Source of the DNA: a virus
Virus record (IMG/VR): IMGVR_UViG_3300021197_000174
Location: 1-31,102 of that record
Length of the DNA stretch: 31,102 nt
Strand: one strand, 5' to 3'
Shown here: one piece after another, positions 8,549 through 16,270 of the stretch
Numbering within the stretch: position 1 is the stretch's first letter
How the letters are laid out: every line of letters starts with the position of its first letter
Translations under genes and position numbers: made by a program
The notes under the pieces: model-generated
What the model was told of the DNA's origin: nothing
What the model saw: the letters and a program-made list of their open reading frames with translations, nothing else
Database searches by the model: none

Positions 8549-9958
8549 ATGTTAGGTTACAGCCCCATAGCAGGATCTGCACTCGCGTCTTCTGGACATG
8601 AGATTATTATTGTCAGCCTAGATCATGGATCTTTTGCTACTACAGGTCAGGCGGCGGGAACTAACATAGCCCTCAGTGATGGTTTTGGGACGGGCAGTTT
8701 TGCCACAACAGGTCAAACTTTAGATATTCTTGTGACAAACCGCATCACTATGAATGTGGGTTCTTTCTCTGTAACAGGTCAAAGTATTGGAATTGGCCTT
8801 AATGAGGTTCTGGATCACGGCAGCTTCTCTGCGACAGGGCAGAATGTTTTGTTTGATTTGGGGTTTGGACTTCCCGGTGGCGGGGAAACAGGATCCTTTG
8901 CCCTTACAGGTCAAGCCTTCTCCCCTGTATTAGATGTAAGTGCTATACTGGATCACGGAAGCTTTGCCGTAACAGGTCAGGCTGCGTTTGGTCTTGTAGG
9001 TGAAATATTTGAAACTGGTGGTTTCAACCTAACAGGGCAAACATCTAATCTGAAGAAAGCAATGCGACTGACTGCAGATCACGGTAGCTTTGCAGCTTCT
9101 GGTCAGGCCATAGATTTTGGTGTGCAGGTAAGTGCCATACTGGATCAGGGTTCCTTTGCGCTTACAATGCAGAATGTGGATACCAAGGTATCAAGAGTTC
9201 TGGGCTTTGGTTCCTTTGCACTGACGGGTCAAGATACGGGAACTGTAATTGCCTTGCGGGAACAGCCCGACAGGGGGTCATTTGCGGTTACTGGGCAAGC
9301 AGTAGGTACACCGATTGCAATGCATGAAGAGTTGGCGCATGGAAGCTTTGCTGCAAACGGACAAAACTTAAACTTCCAGAAATCTATGAACGCAGAAGCG
9401 GGAAGCTTTGCACTGACAGGCTTCACGGCAAACAGAAAGATAAGCGAAGTATTAGACCACGGTTCTTTTGCGCTTACGGGCCAAGCGATAAACTTTAAGA
9501 AGACCGCAAACCTTGAGGCGGGTAGCTTTACAGTCACAGGGCAAGACCTCACCACAAGGTTTGAGGGCAGCGTTGCGTTAGACCAAGGTTCTTTTGCATT
9601 GACTGGGCAGGCAATAGACTTTGAAGTGAGAAGGATTCTTGTTGCAGATGTAGGAAGCTTTACCCTTACAGGCCAAGATACAAACTTTGCTAAGGCACTT
9701 AAACTAGATCTAGATGCAGGTTCGTTTACCTTAACAGGTTTTGATGCAAACGCTAAATTTACAGAAGTTTTAGATGTCGGTCAGTTCAGTGTTGCTGGAC
9801 AGGATGTTACAATGAAGCTAGGAGAGGCCGTAGAGGGAGTTTCAATAACCGTATTCATTGGGGGCGCTGCTGTTTACGGTTTAATACTACCCGATCAAGA
9901 CCCAAATTGGGCTACAGTTACACCCGCACAAGATCCACAATGGACACTTGTTGCTTAA
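8549..9958 (+). CDS. Repeat-built fibre/tail protein with 19 GSFAxTGQ repeats, 469 aa
   Basis: From residue 27 to 418 the protein is 19 copies of an octapeptide close to GSFALTGQ, each separated by about 13 variable residues (mean period about 21). Each unit probably makes one beta-strand turn of a fibrous or solenoid fold. The C-terminus (residues about 425-469) departs from this pattern with VSITVFIGGAAVYGLIL and paired DPNW/DPQW motifs. No catalytic motif is visible. Repeat proteins of this style occur beside fibre genes in ocean phage contigs, from memory. No obvious Shine-Dalgarno site precedes the ATG; the gap from the upstream gene is 21 bp. Likely a tail or capsid-surface fibre. Confidence 0.7.
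   Translation: MLGYSPIAGSALASSGHEIIIVSLDHGSFATTGQAAGTNIALSDGFGTGSFATTGQTLDILVTNRITMNVGSFSVTGQSIGIGLNEVLDHGSFSATGQNVLFDLGFGLPGGGETGSFALTGQAFSPVLDVSAILDHGSFAVTGQAAFGLVGEIFETGGFNLTGQTSNLKKAMRLTADHGSFAASGQAIDFGVQVSAILDQGSFALTMQNVDTKVSRVLGFGSFALTGQDTGTVIALREQPDRGSFAVTGQAVGTPIAMHEELAHGSFAANGQNLNFQKSMNAEAGSFALTGFTANRKISEVLDHGSFALTGQAINFKKTANLEAGSFTVTGQDLTTRFEGSVALDQGSFALTGQAIDFEVRRILVADVGSFTLTGQDTNFAKALKLDLDAGSFTLTGFDANAKFTEVLDVGQFSVAGQDVTMKLGEAVEGVSITVFIGGAAVYGLILPDQDPNWATVTPAQDPQWTLVA
8627..9802 (+). repeat. GSFAxTGQ coding repeats, 19 units
   Basis: Nineteen units with core Gly-Ser-Phe-x-x-Thr-Gly-Gln. Core exceptions are GGFNLTGQ, GSFALTMQ, GSFALTGF, GSFTLTGF and GQFSVAGQ. Intervening segments differ in both sequence and length. 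Confidence 0.9.
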
Positions 9959-10012
9959 AAACGGAATAAAAAGTATATTAAGTGCAATTGAACTTTTTAG
10001 ATAGGCGCTCAG
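9959..10012. other. AT-rich intergenic gap
   Basis: This 54-bp gap is AT-rich and holds an interrupted inverted repeat (AAGT-G-CAATTG-A-ACTT, 9980-9995). No convincing promoter, terminator or strong ribosome-binding site can be read. It is one of the two widest gaps on the + strand and may hold a regulatory site. Confidence 0.3.
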
Positions 10013-12229
10013 ATGGCTACATATACAGACGCAAATGGCGTTAAACTAATAACCACAGGTGATGAGGCTGGAACGTGGGGTTCTAGTACTAACGTCAACC
10101 TTCAAATATTAGATCGTGCGGCAAACGGTTTTGAGTCCATTGCTCTAAGCTCAACCAGTTACACTCTTGCATTATCTGCACAGCCTTCTTCTGCGGAAAA
10201 CGGGCACTATAAAGCTATAAAGTTTACGGGCACTCCCGGCGGTACATGTACTGTTACCTTGGCGCAAAATGATAAAGCCAGAATGTATATGTTGCTGAAC
10301 TCGACAAACCAAGCGTTGATTATAACACAGGGTTCTGGTGGAAATGTTACTCTTGAGGTTGGTAAAGGAGCTATCGTTCTTGCAGATGGTGCAGGATCTG
10401 GCGCGGCAGTAACCGACTTTACCGCTGCGGTTCAGAACGTAACGGACTTATCTAGTCCATTTAATGTTGGTGCCACTAGCGTTACTACATCAGGCGCAGA
10501 ATTAAATTTGCTAGATGGCTCTGGTGCGGGAACCATTGCTAACAGTAAAGCTGTAATATACGGATCTTCTGGCGAGGTAAACGCCACAACGCTACAGATA
10601 GCGGGTACATCTATCACAGCTACGGCTGCGGAATTAAATTATGTGGACGGTGTTACCTCTGCAATCCAAACCCAGATTGACGCAAAGCAACCTCTTGGGA
10701 CTGTAATTGTAACAGTGGCAAATCCCGGTTCAGGTAATAGATACTATATTGATGGATCGTTACAACAGACGGTCGAGTTAAAGCCTTCTGTCACATACAG
10801 ATTTGATCAATCAGATGCTTCTAATAGTAGCCATCCGTTGCGGTTTTCAACCAATGATAACAACTCGCCCTCTGCCCCATTTACCACGGGGGTTACAACT
10901 GCGGGAACGCCGGGAAGTGCGGGTGCTTACACGCAAGTAAAGCTAGAACAAGATGCTCCTGCGGTGCTGTACTACTATTGCTCCAACCATTCTGGTATGG
11001 GTGGCAAGGCGGTGGTTCGCATATCAGATCTAACAACAAGCCGTGCTTTGATTTCAGATAGTGGGGGAGATGTCGCGGTATCTGCGGTTACTACAACAGA
11101 GCTTGGATATTTAGATGGCGTGACCTCTGCCATTCAAACGCAAATAGATAGTAAGCAGGGCACTCTATCCTTAACCGCGAACAGAGCTTTGATTTCAGAT
11201 AGTGGGGGATCTGTTAGTGTATCTCCTGTCACCAACACAGAGGTAGGATATCTTGATGGCGTAACGTCTGCTATTCAAACGCAGATTGATAGCAAACAGG
11301 CAACTATTACAGGAGCCGCAACTACTATTGATGACGCTGACCTTACAGCCAGTAGAGCGGTTATATCTAATGCAAGCGGAAAGGTTGCAGTATCTGCGGT
11401 AACTGACACAGAGCTTGGTTATTTAGATGGTGTTACGTCTGCTATCCAGACGCAAATAAATAGCAAACAGGCTACTATTACTGGCGCGGCCACTACGATA
11501 GATGATGCCAACCTCACCGCAAGTCGTGCGGTTATATCAAATGCTAGTGGCAAAGTCGCGGTTTCCGCTGTTACGGATACAGAGCTTGGTTATTTAGACG
11601 GGGTTACTTCTGCCATTCAAACGCAGATTAATAGTAAGATTGATGGTACGTCCTTAAATGCATCTAACTTAGACAGCGGTACTGTAAATGACGCAAGACT
11701 TCCCGCCAGCATAAGCTCAGACATTACTGGAAATGCGGCGACAGCCACTACGGCGGCGGCACTTACAGGAAATGTAACTAAGTCGGGTGATTTCACAATA
11801 GATGCTTCAGGTGACATTTATTTAGATGCGGATGGAGATCAAATTTATTTGCAAGGTGGTGGGGCCACTCGCGGTGCGTTTACTTTAGATACGTCAAATA
11901 CAATAAAACTTGATTTAAATATTGCAGGCTCTCTATATGAAAAATTAAGAATTACCAGCGGAGGATTAAATTCTCTTGCAGGTCTTCGCGTTGGAGATGC
12001 AACATCACCTACAGACAACGATATCTACGCTGTTGCGGATGTTGAGGCAGGGGCAGATTTAAAAGCAGGGGGAGAAATTAAGCTTACTGGTGGCGCTCAA
12101 GACTGGACTTTTGAAGTAGACGGTAGCAATCGCTTAGTAATCCAGTACAATGGAACTTCACTAGCTAGGATAGACACTAGCGGAAATTTAGTTGTTGCGG
12201 GTGATGTAACTGCATTTGGTAGCCTGTAA
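10013..12229 (+). CDS. Tail fibre protein with cupredoxin-like domain and long coding repeats, 738 aa
   Basis: Residues 1 to about 140 form a beta-rich anchor (TYTDANGVKLITTGDEAGTWG). At about 226-336 lies a domain resembling a cupredoxin: H274 in SSHPLRFS, then C323, H326 and M329 in YYYCSNHSGMGG. These match the His-Cys-His-Met set and C-x2-H-x2-M spacing of amicyanin-type copper sites. Residues about 343-543 are four repeats of up to 57 aa containing YLDGVTSAIQTQI, with a related single copy near 205-222. The C-terminal part has fibre-type strands (DGDQIYLQGGG, KLRITSGG). I recall this HPLRF/YCSNHSGMGG pair in many marine phage fibres, but not any proof of copper binding. The stop overlaps the next start. 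Confidence 0.75.
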   Translation: MATYTDANGVKLITTGDEAGTWGSSTNVNLQILDRAANGFESIALSSTSYTLALSAQPSSAENGHYKAIKFTGTPGGTCTVTLAQNDKARMYMLLNSTNQALIITQGSGGNVTLEVGKGAIVLADGAGSGAAVTDFTAAVQNVTDLSSPFNVGATSVTTSGAELNLLDGSGAGTIANSKAVIYGSSGEVNATTLQIAGTSITATAAELNYVDGVTSAIQTQIDAKQPLGTVIVTVANPGSGNRYYIDGSLQQTVELKPSVTYRFDQSDASNSSHPLRFSTNDNNSPSAPFTTGVTTAGTPGSAGAYTQVKLEQDAPAVLYYYCSNHSGMGGKAVVRISDLTTSRALISDSGGDVAVSAVTTTELGYLDGVTSAIQTQIDSKQGTLSLTANRALISDSGGSVSVSPVTNTEVGYLDGVTSAIQTQIDSKQATITGAATTIDDADLTASRAVISNASGKVAVSAVTDTELGYLDGVTSAIQTQINSKQATITGAATTIDDANLTASRAVISNASGKVAVSAVTDTELGYLDGVTSAIQTQINSKIDGTSLNASNLDSGTVNDARLPASISSDITGNAATATTAAALTGNVTKSGDFTIDASGDIYLDADGDQIYLQGGGATRGAFTLDTSNTIKLDLNIAGSLYEKLRITSGGLNSLAGLRVGDATSPTDNDIYAVADVEAGADLKAGGEIKLTGGAQDWTFEVDGSNRLVIQYNGTSLARIDTSGNLVVAGDVTAFGSL
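11039..11640 (+). repeat. Four long coding repeats in fibre gene
   Basis: Units share ALISDSGG or AVISNASGK, then V(S/A)V-S-x-V, ELGYLDGVTSAIQTQI and ATITGAATTIDDA. The last two full units are nearly identical in protein but differ at many third codon positions, so they are kept alike by selection on protein rather than by recent copying. Confidence 0.85.
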
Positions 12230-13290
12230 TGACTATAACCTCATTAGATAACTTTGGTCACGCAAGCGGCTCAATATCTATGAGTGAGTTACGTGACTAC
12301 TATGGTCAGTCTGGTGCTGTATCTCTGAGCGGTGATTTAAGTGGTAGCTCTAATCCTGTTCCAGATAGCTTACCGTCTTCAGGTAGTGCGTTAGCGTTTT
12401 CAGATTATCGAAGTGCAAATCGTATACTGAAAAAGAAAGGCACGACAGAAACTAAGGCGAGCGGGTCTTCTTGGTCGCCAGCACAGTCAGGTTGCGTCCA
12501 ATATAATGTTTATGTGCTTGGCGGGGGCGGTTCTGGTGGGGGTCACTCAACAGATAGTGGTCGTGAGAAGGTTGCGTCAGGCGGGGCTGCGGGGGGTACG
12601 TCATTTCGTAGATACTCAGTACAGGATCATAGCATTACTTCTGCTACTATTAGTATTGGTAGTAGCGGTGCCGCAGTTTCTTACCCTGCGAGTAGTGGAA
12701 CAGTTATATCAGGCCGTAATGGGGGTACGACCTCTTTCGACCCTAATGGTTCTGGAACAACTATCTCTGCTACAGGTGGGTCAAGGGGTTTTGGTGGTAG
12801 ACAGGGTGAAATAAACGCTACTGTAACATCTACATTACCAGTAGGTGAAAACTCTACTTCTGTAACTATTGGTGCTTGGGGTACTTGCCCTGCGTCATTA
12901 GGTGGTTCTGGCTCTGGTGGGGAGAGTAATTACACTGGTGGGAATGGCCCCGGTTTATCTATAGGCGGTGACGGATCAGGTGCAACAGGTGGCGGTAGCC
13001 CTAACTTAGGATCTGGTGGTGCAAATGGTTCTACCGTAAGTCAGTCTGGATATGCGAAAGGTGCAACCACAAGCGCACCCTCAAAGCCCTCTGAGTGGGG
13101 GTCTGATGTCGCAGTAACATTTCAAGGAGGCGCTGCGGTGCAGCATTCAAGCGGTGCGGCGGGCGCTTCTGATGCAGGTAACAATTACGGTGCAGGATCT
13201 GGAGGTTCTGCATCAGAAAGCGGTGCGGGATCCACGGGTTCAGGGTCAAGCGGAGCAATCTTTGTAACTTATTACGAGGTTAATTCTTAA
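12229..13290 (+). CDS. Glycine-rich tail fibre / adhesin-like protein, 353 aa
   Basis: An N-terminal segment (SMSELRDYYGQSGAVSLSG and AFSDYRSANR) resembles the attachment part of phage fibre proteins. From about residue 95 the protein is very rich in Gly, Ser and Thr with runs such as GGGGSGGG, recalling glycine-rich receptor-binding adhesins in which poly-Gly helices present variable loops. It ends with a strand SSGAIFVTYYEVNS. Placement among fibre genes supports a tail-tip or receptor-binding role. The start overlaps the upstream stop (TAATG) and its own stop overlaps the next start in the same way. Confidence 0.7.
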   Translation: MTITSLDNFGHASGSISMSELRDYYGQSGAVSLSGDLSGSSNPVPDSLPSSGSALAFSDYRSANRILKKKGTTETKASGSSWSPAQSGCVQYNVYVLGGGGSGGGHSTDSGREKVASGGAAGGTSFRRYSVQDHSITSATISIGSSGAAVSYPASSGTVISGRNGGTTSFDPNGSGTTISATGGSRGFGGRQGEINATVTSTLPVGENSTSVTIGAWGTCPASLGGSGSGGESNYTGGNGPGLSIGGDGSGATGGGSPNLGSGGANGSTVSQSGYAKGATTSAPSKPSEWGSDVAVTFQGGAAVQHSSGAAGASDAGNNYGAGSGGSASESGAGSTGSGSSGAIFVTYYEVNS

Positions 13291-13625
13291 TGGGTAAACG
13301 AGGTTTTTATTTTAATGCCGACAATATTGTTGAAAACATCGTTGTTTTTGATAATGATCAGGTTTTGACTTCAAGTCAAAAGTTTGAAGAAGATGTGTCA
13401 GGCGTAGCAGAGATAGGTAAATACTTCGATGCTGTTAAAAACTCAGTATATTTCTTTACATCTCCCATAAGTGGTTGGGTATTAAACACAACTTCTTGGG
13501 AATATGAGCCACCTACGGCGAACCCATCAACAGAGTTAAACTTTTATGATTGGGATGAGTCTTCTGAGTCATGGTCTTTGACTGAAACAAGAGATAGTAT
13601 TGATCAAGAATGGAGGGCTGTTTAA
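13290..13625 (+). CDS. Small fibre-associated phage protein, 111 aa
   Basis: The protein starts MGKRGFYFNADNIVENIVVFDND and has an aromatic-rich centre (KNSVYFFTSPISGWVLNTTSWEYEPPTA) followed by an acidic stretch with Trp (YDWDESSESW). Similar small proteins follow fibre genes in marine phages, from memory, and may serve in fibre assembly or attach to the fibre. No enzyme motif is visible. TAATG overlaps occur at both ends, so its translation is probably tied to both neighbours. Function unproven. Confidence 0.6.
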   Translation: MGKRGFYFNADNIVENIVVFDNDQVLTSSQKFEEDVSGVAEIGKYFDAVKNSVYFFTSPISGWVLNTTSWEYEPPTANPSTELNFYDWDESSESWSLTETRDSIDQEWRAV

Positions 13626-15820
13626 TGCCCTATACAGACCTTAGATTTAAAGCTGGCATAAACAAAGAAATCACTCCGTACTCTGAGGAGAACGGCTGGG
13701 TAGACTGCGATAAGGTGCGCTTTAGGTTTGGGTATCCAGAAAAGCTCAATGGGTGGGAGAAGAACTCAGGCAATGCTTTTCTTGGACTATGCCGTGGGCT
13801 GCATGAATGGGTTGCCCTAAATGGGGAAAGGTTTCTAGGTGTAGGCACAGAGCAAAAGTATTACATCAAGCAGGGTACAGATTATAATGACATTACCCCT
13901 ATTAGATTAACCACATCTGCGGGGGATGTTACCTTCGCTGCAACAAACGGATCTCCTGTAATCGTAGTTACAGAAGTAAATCATGGTTGTGTTGCAAATG
14001 ATTTTGTCACGTTTTCTGGAGCGGCATCTTTAGGCGGCAACATAACGGCGGCGGTTCTCAACCAAGAGTACCAAGTTACAGAAGTTTTAAACGGAAATTC
14101 GTACAAGATATCTGCGCGTACTGTTAGCACTATCCCTAGCATTACTATTACTGGCGGTCTAAACGCTACGGCTGTAAACGCCAACGGAAGCGATACAGGT
14201 AACGGTGGGAGTAGCACTGTTGGCACCTACCAAATAGGAACAGGCCTCAACTCCTCTGTTGAAGGCGCTGGTTGGGGCGCTGGACTTTGGGGTGGAACAA
14301 ATAACTCTGCATTCCAAACTACTATAGCAGAAGATTTAGATGCATCTGAGACAGGGGTAGACGTAGCGTCAAGTCAAGGTTCAAACTTTGCAACTAACGA
14401 TGTTGTTTTGGTGGGCAGTGAACTTATGACAGTGGGATCAGTCGCTACAGATACGTTGACAGTTACTCGCGGAACCCGTGGAAGTAGTGCTGCCACACAT
14501 AGCAACGGGGCAAACATATTCCTTACGTTGGGCAACACAGACAGTGCTAATAACTTTAATGGGTGGGGTGAAGCAGTTGCCACGGGAACCCAAACCGCAA
14601 CTACAAACCTGCGTATTTGGTCGCATGATAATTTTGGCGAAGACCTTATCTTTAACGAGCGCAATGGTCAGGTTTTCTATTGGGATCAAACAAACGGTGT
14701 GACCACAAGGGGCATAGAGCTTTCTACGTTGACAGGAACGCCAACATCTGTGCCCCAGAAAGCAGCGCAAATACTTTTATCAGATCGTGACAGGCATGTG
14801 ATTGCTTTTGGTGCGGATGGTTTAGGGGGAAGTTCGTCTGCTCCAAAAGGTGATGAGACTCAAGACCCAATGCTGATTAGGTTCTCAAGTCAAGAGAACC
14901 CTATTGACTGGTATCCGACTACTACAAATACAGCGGGTGATCTACGAATTGATTCTGGCTCAAAGATCGTACAAGCCGTAGAGACAAGGCAGCAAATCCT
15001 AGTATTTACTGACGTTGCCATCTACGCAATGCAGTTTATTGGGCCACCGTTTACGTTTGGTATCAACCTTATTTCAAGCAACATAAGCATTACTTCACCA
15101 AAGGCGGCAGTTGCCGTGGATGATGCGGTGTACTGGATGGGCGCAGCGGAGTTCTATGCCTATAACGGTGCAGTTCAGCGCCTGCCTTGTACGGTTCGTG
15201 ACCATGTGTTTAATAACTTCAACACTGCACAGTCTGATAAGGTTGTTGCGGGATCAAACATATCATTCTCTGAAGTGTGGTGGTTCTACCCATCCGCAAG
15301 CTCTACTGAAAATGACAAGTATGTAGTCTATAACTACCAAGAAGGCATCTGGTACATAGGCACTTTAGATCGTACAGCATGGCTTGATCGTGGGATATCC
15401 TCGCTTCCTGTGGGCACAGGTACAGACAACTATTTATTTAACCATGAGGTGGGCGCAAAAGCAGATGGCGCTGCCATGACCTCCTTTATTGAGTCGGGTG
15501 ATCTTGGAGTTTCTGACGGAAACCAATTCTCTTTTGTTACCAGAATAATCCCTGATCTTAACTTCAGAGATACTAACGTAAACAATACCACGGTAGATTT
15601 TATTTTGAGTGCCAAGAATGCGCCCGGTCAGGTAGCTCAAACAACCAACACAGATACTATTACAAAGACCTCTAACGTCCCTGTTGATCAGTATACGAGC
15701 CAATATCAGACCCGACTGCGAGGACGCAGCTTTACATTTAAGGTCCAGTCAACAGACGCAGACGTATTGTGGCGGTTGGGTATACCTCGCGTTGATATAA
15801 GACCGGACGGAAGAAGATAA
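13625..15820 (+). CDS. Tail nozzle / DNA-stabilisation protein (P22 gp10-like), 731 aa
   Basis: ATG 13625 overlaps the upstream stop and has GGAGGG about 7 nt before it; an in-frame ATG at 13610 would add five residues (MEGCL) but lacks a site. The N-terminus (MPYTDLRFKAGINKE, CDKVRFRFGYPEKLNGWE) is typical, from memory, of gp10-like stabilisation proteins of marine podophages that close the neck below the adaptor. Residues about 236-299 look like an inserted small module (DLDASETGVDVAS, then VTRGTRGSSAATHSNGA) seen in other phage tail proteins. The second half has repeated strands such as WWFYPSASSTENDKYVVYNY, consistent with a beta-propeller. The alternative is a tubular-B-type nozzle protein, with a similar place in the virion. 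Confidence 0.65.
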   Translation: MPYTDLRFKAGINKEITPYSEENGWVDCDKVRFRFGYPEKLNGWEKNSGNAFLGLCRGLHEWVALNGERFLGVGTEQKYYIKQGTDYNDITPIRLTTSAGDVTFAATNGSPVIVVTEVNHGCVANDFVTFSGAASLGGNITAAVLNQEYQVTEVLNGNSYKISARTVSTIPSITITGGLNATAVNANGSDTGNGGSSTVGTYQIGTGLNSSVEGAGWGAGLWGGTNNSAFQTTIAEDLDASETGVDVASSQGSNFATNDVVLVGSELMTVGSVATDTLTVTRGTRGSSAATHSNGANIFLTLGNTDSANNFNGWGEAVATGTQTATTNLRIWSHDNFGEDLIFNERNGQVFYWDQTNGVTTRGIELSTLTGTPTSVPQKAAQILLSDRDRHVIAFGADGLGGSSSAPKGDETQDPMLIRFSSQENPIDWYPTTTNTAGDLRIDSGSKIVQAVETRQQILVFTDVAIYAMQFIGPPFTFGINLISSNISITSPKAAVAVDDAVYWMGAAEFYAYNGAVQRLPCTVRDHVFNNFNTAQSDKVVAGSNISFSEVWWFYPSASSTENDKYVVYNYQEGIWYIGTLDRTAWLDRGISSLPVGTGTDNYLFNHEVGAKADGAAMTSFIESGDLGVSDGNQFSFVTRIIPDLNFRDTNVNNTTVDFILSAKNAPGQVAQTTNTDTITKTSNVPVDQYTSQYQTRLRGRSFTFKVQSTDADVLWRLGIPRVDIRPDGRR

Positions 15821-16221
15821 TGTCTATAGCTCCAGTACCATTCTTTCCAGTACCACCGCCCCAGTATACACAACAGTATATGGCAGAGGTAGTTCGTGCG
15901 TTCTCTGTGTTTGCAACTCAGATTACAAACCCCGCTATAGCAAAGCCTATACTCATTGAGATCCCTGCATCTGCACAGGCGCTAGATGAGGTTGGCACTA
16001 TTTACGAAAGCAACACGGTTCTTAGATTAAAATCTGCTACGGCAGCAAACAATACTGTGGGTATGCCACTGCCCACATATACAGTATCAACGCTTCCTAC
16101 AGTGGAAACGGGAACTTTAATATACGTTTCAAACGGTGCAGCGGGAAGTCCTGTTGTTGCGTTTGGTGATGGATCTAATTGGTTAAGGGTAGACACACGT
16201 GCCGCTGTAAGTTCTTCATAG
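15820..16221 (+). CDS. Small phage structural protein, 133 aa
   Basis: The N-terminus is Pro/aromatic-rich (PVPFFPVPPPQYTQQY), followed by a helix and then a beta part ending LIYVSNGAAGSPVVAFGDGSNW, a motif I recall from marine phage tail or fibre proteins. The start overlaps the nozzle gene stop (TAATG). A 49-bp gap follows. No enzymatic signature is visible. A minor tail component is likely from position and the terminal motif. Confidence 0.65.
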   Translation: MSIAPVPFFPVPPPQYTQQYMAEVVRAFSVFATQITNPAIAKPILIEIPASAQALDEVGTIYESNTVLRLKSATAANNTVGMPLPTYTVSTLPTVETGTLIYVSNGAAGSPVVAFGDGSNWLRVDTRAAVSSS

Positions 16222-16270
16222 AAACTCTTACAAACTTCTGGTACAGTGTCATAAAAGACGGTGATATAAC
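16222..16270 (+). other. Intergenic gap before the large internal-protein genes
   Basis: This 49-bp gap separates the tail genes from the large-protein block. TTACAA and, 16 bp on, CATAAA give a weak resemblance to a sigma-70 promoter, and GACGG is a poor ribosome-binding site. No terminator-like hairpin is visible. Confidence 0.2.

Noticed and set aside
13610-13624. ATG 13610 as start of the nozzle protein
   Set aside because: GGAGGG at 13612-13617 serves ATG 13625, which also overlaps the upstream stop as other genes here do.
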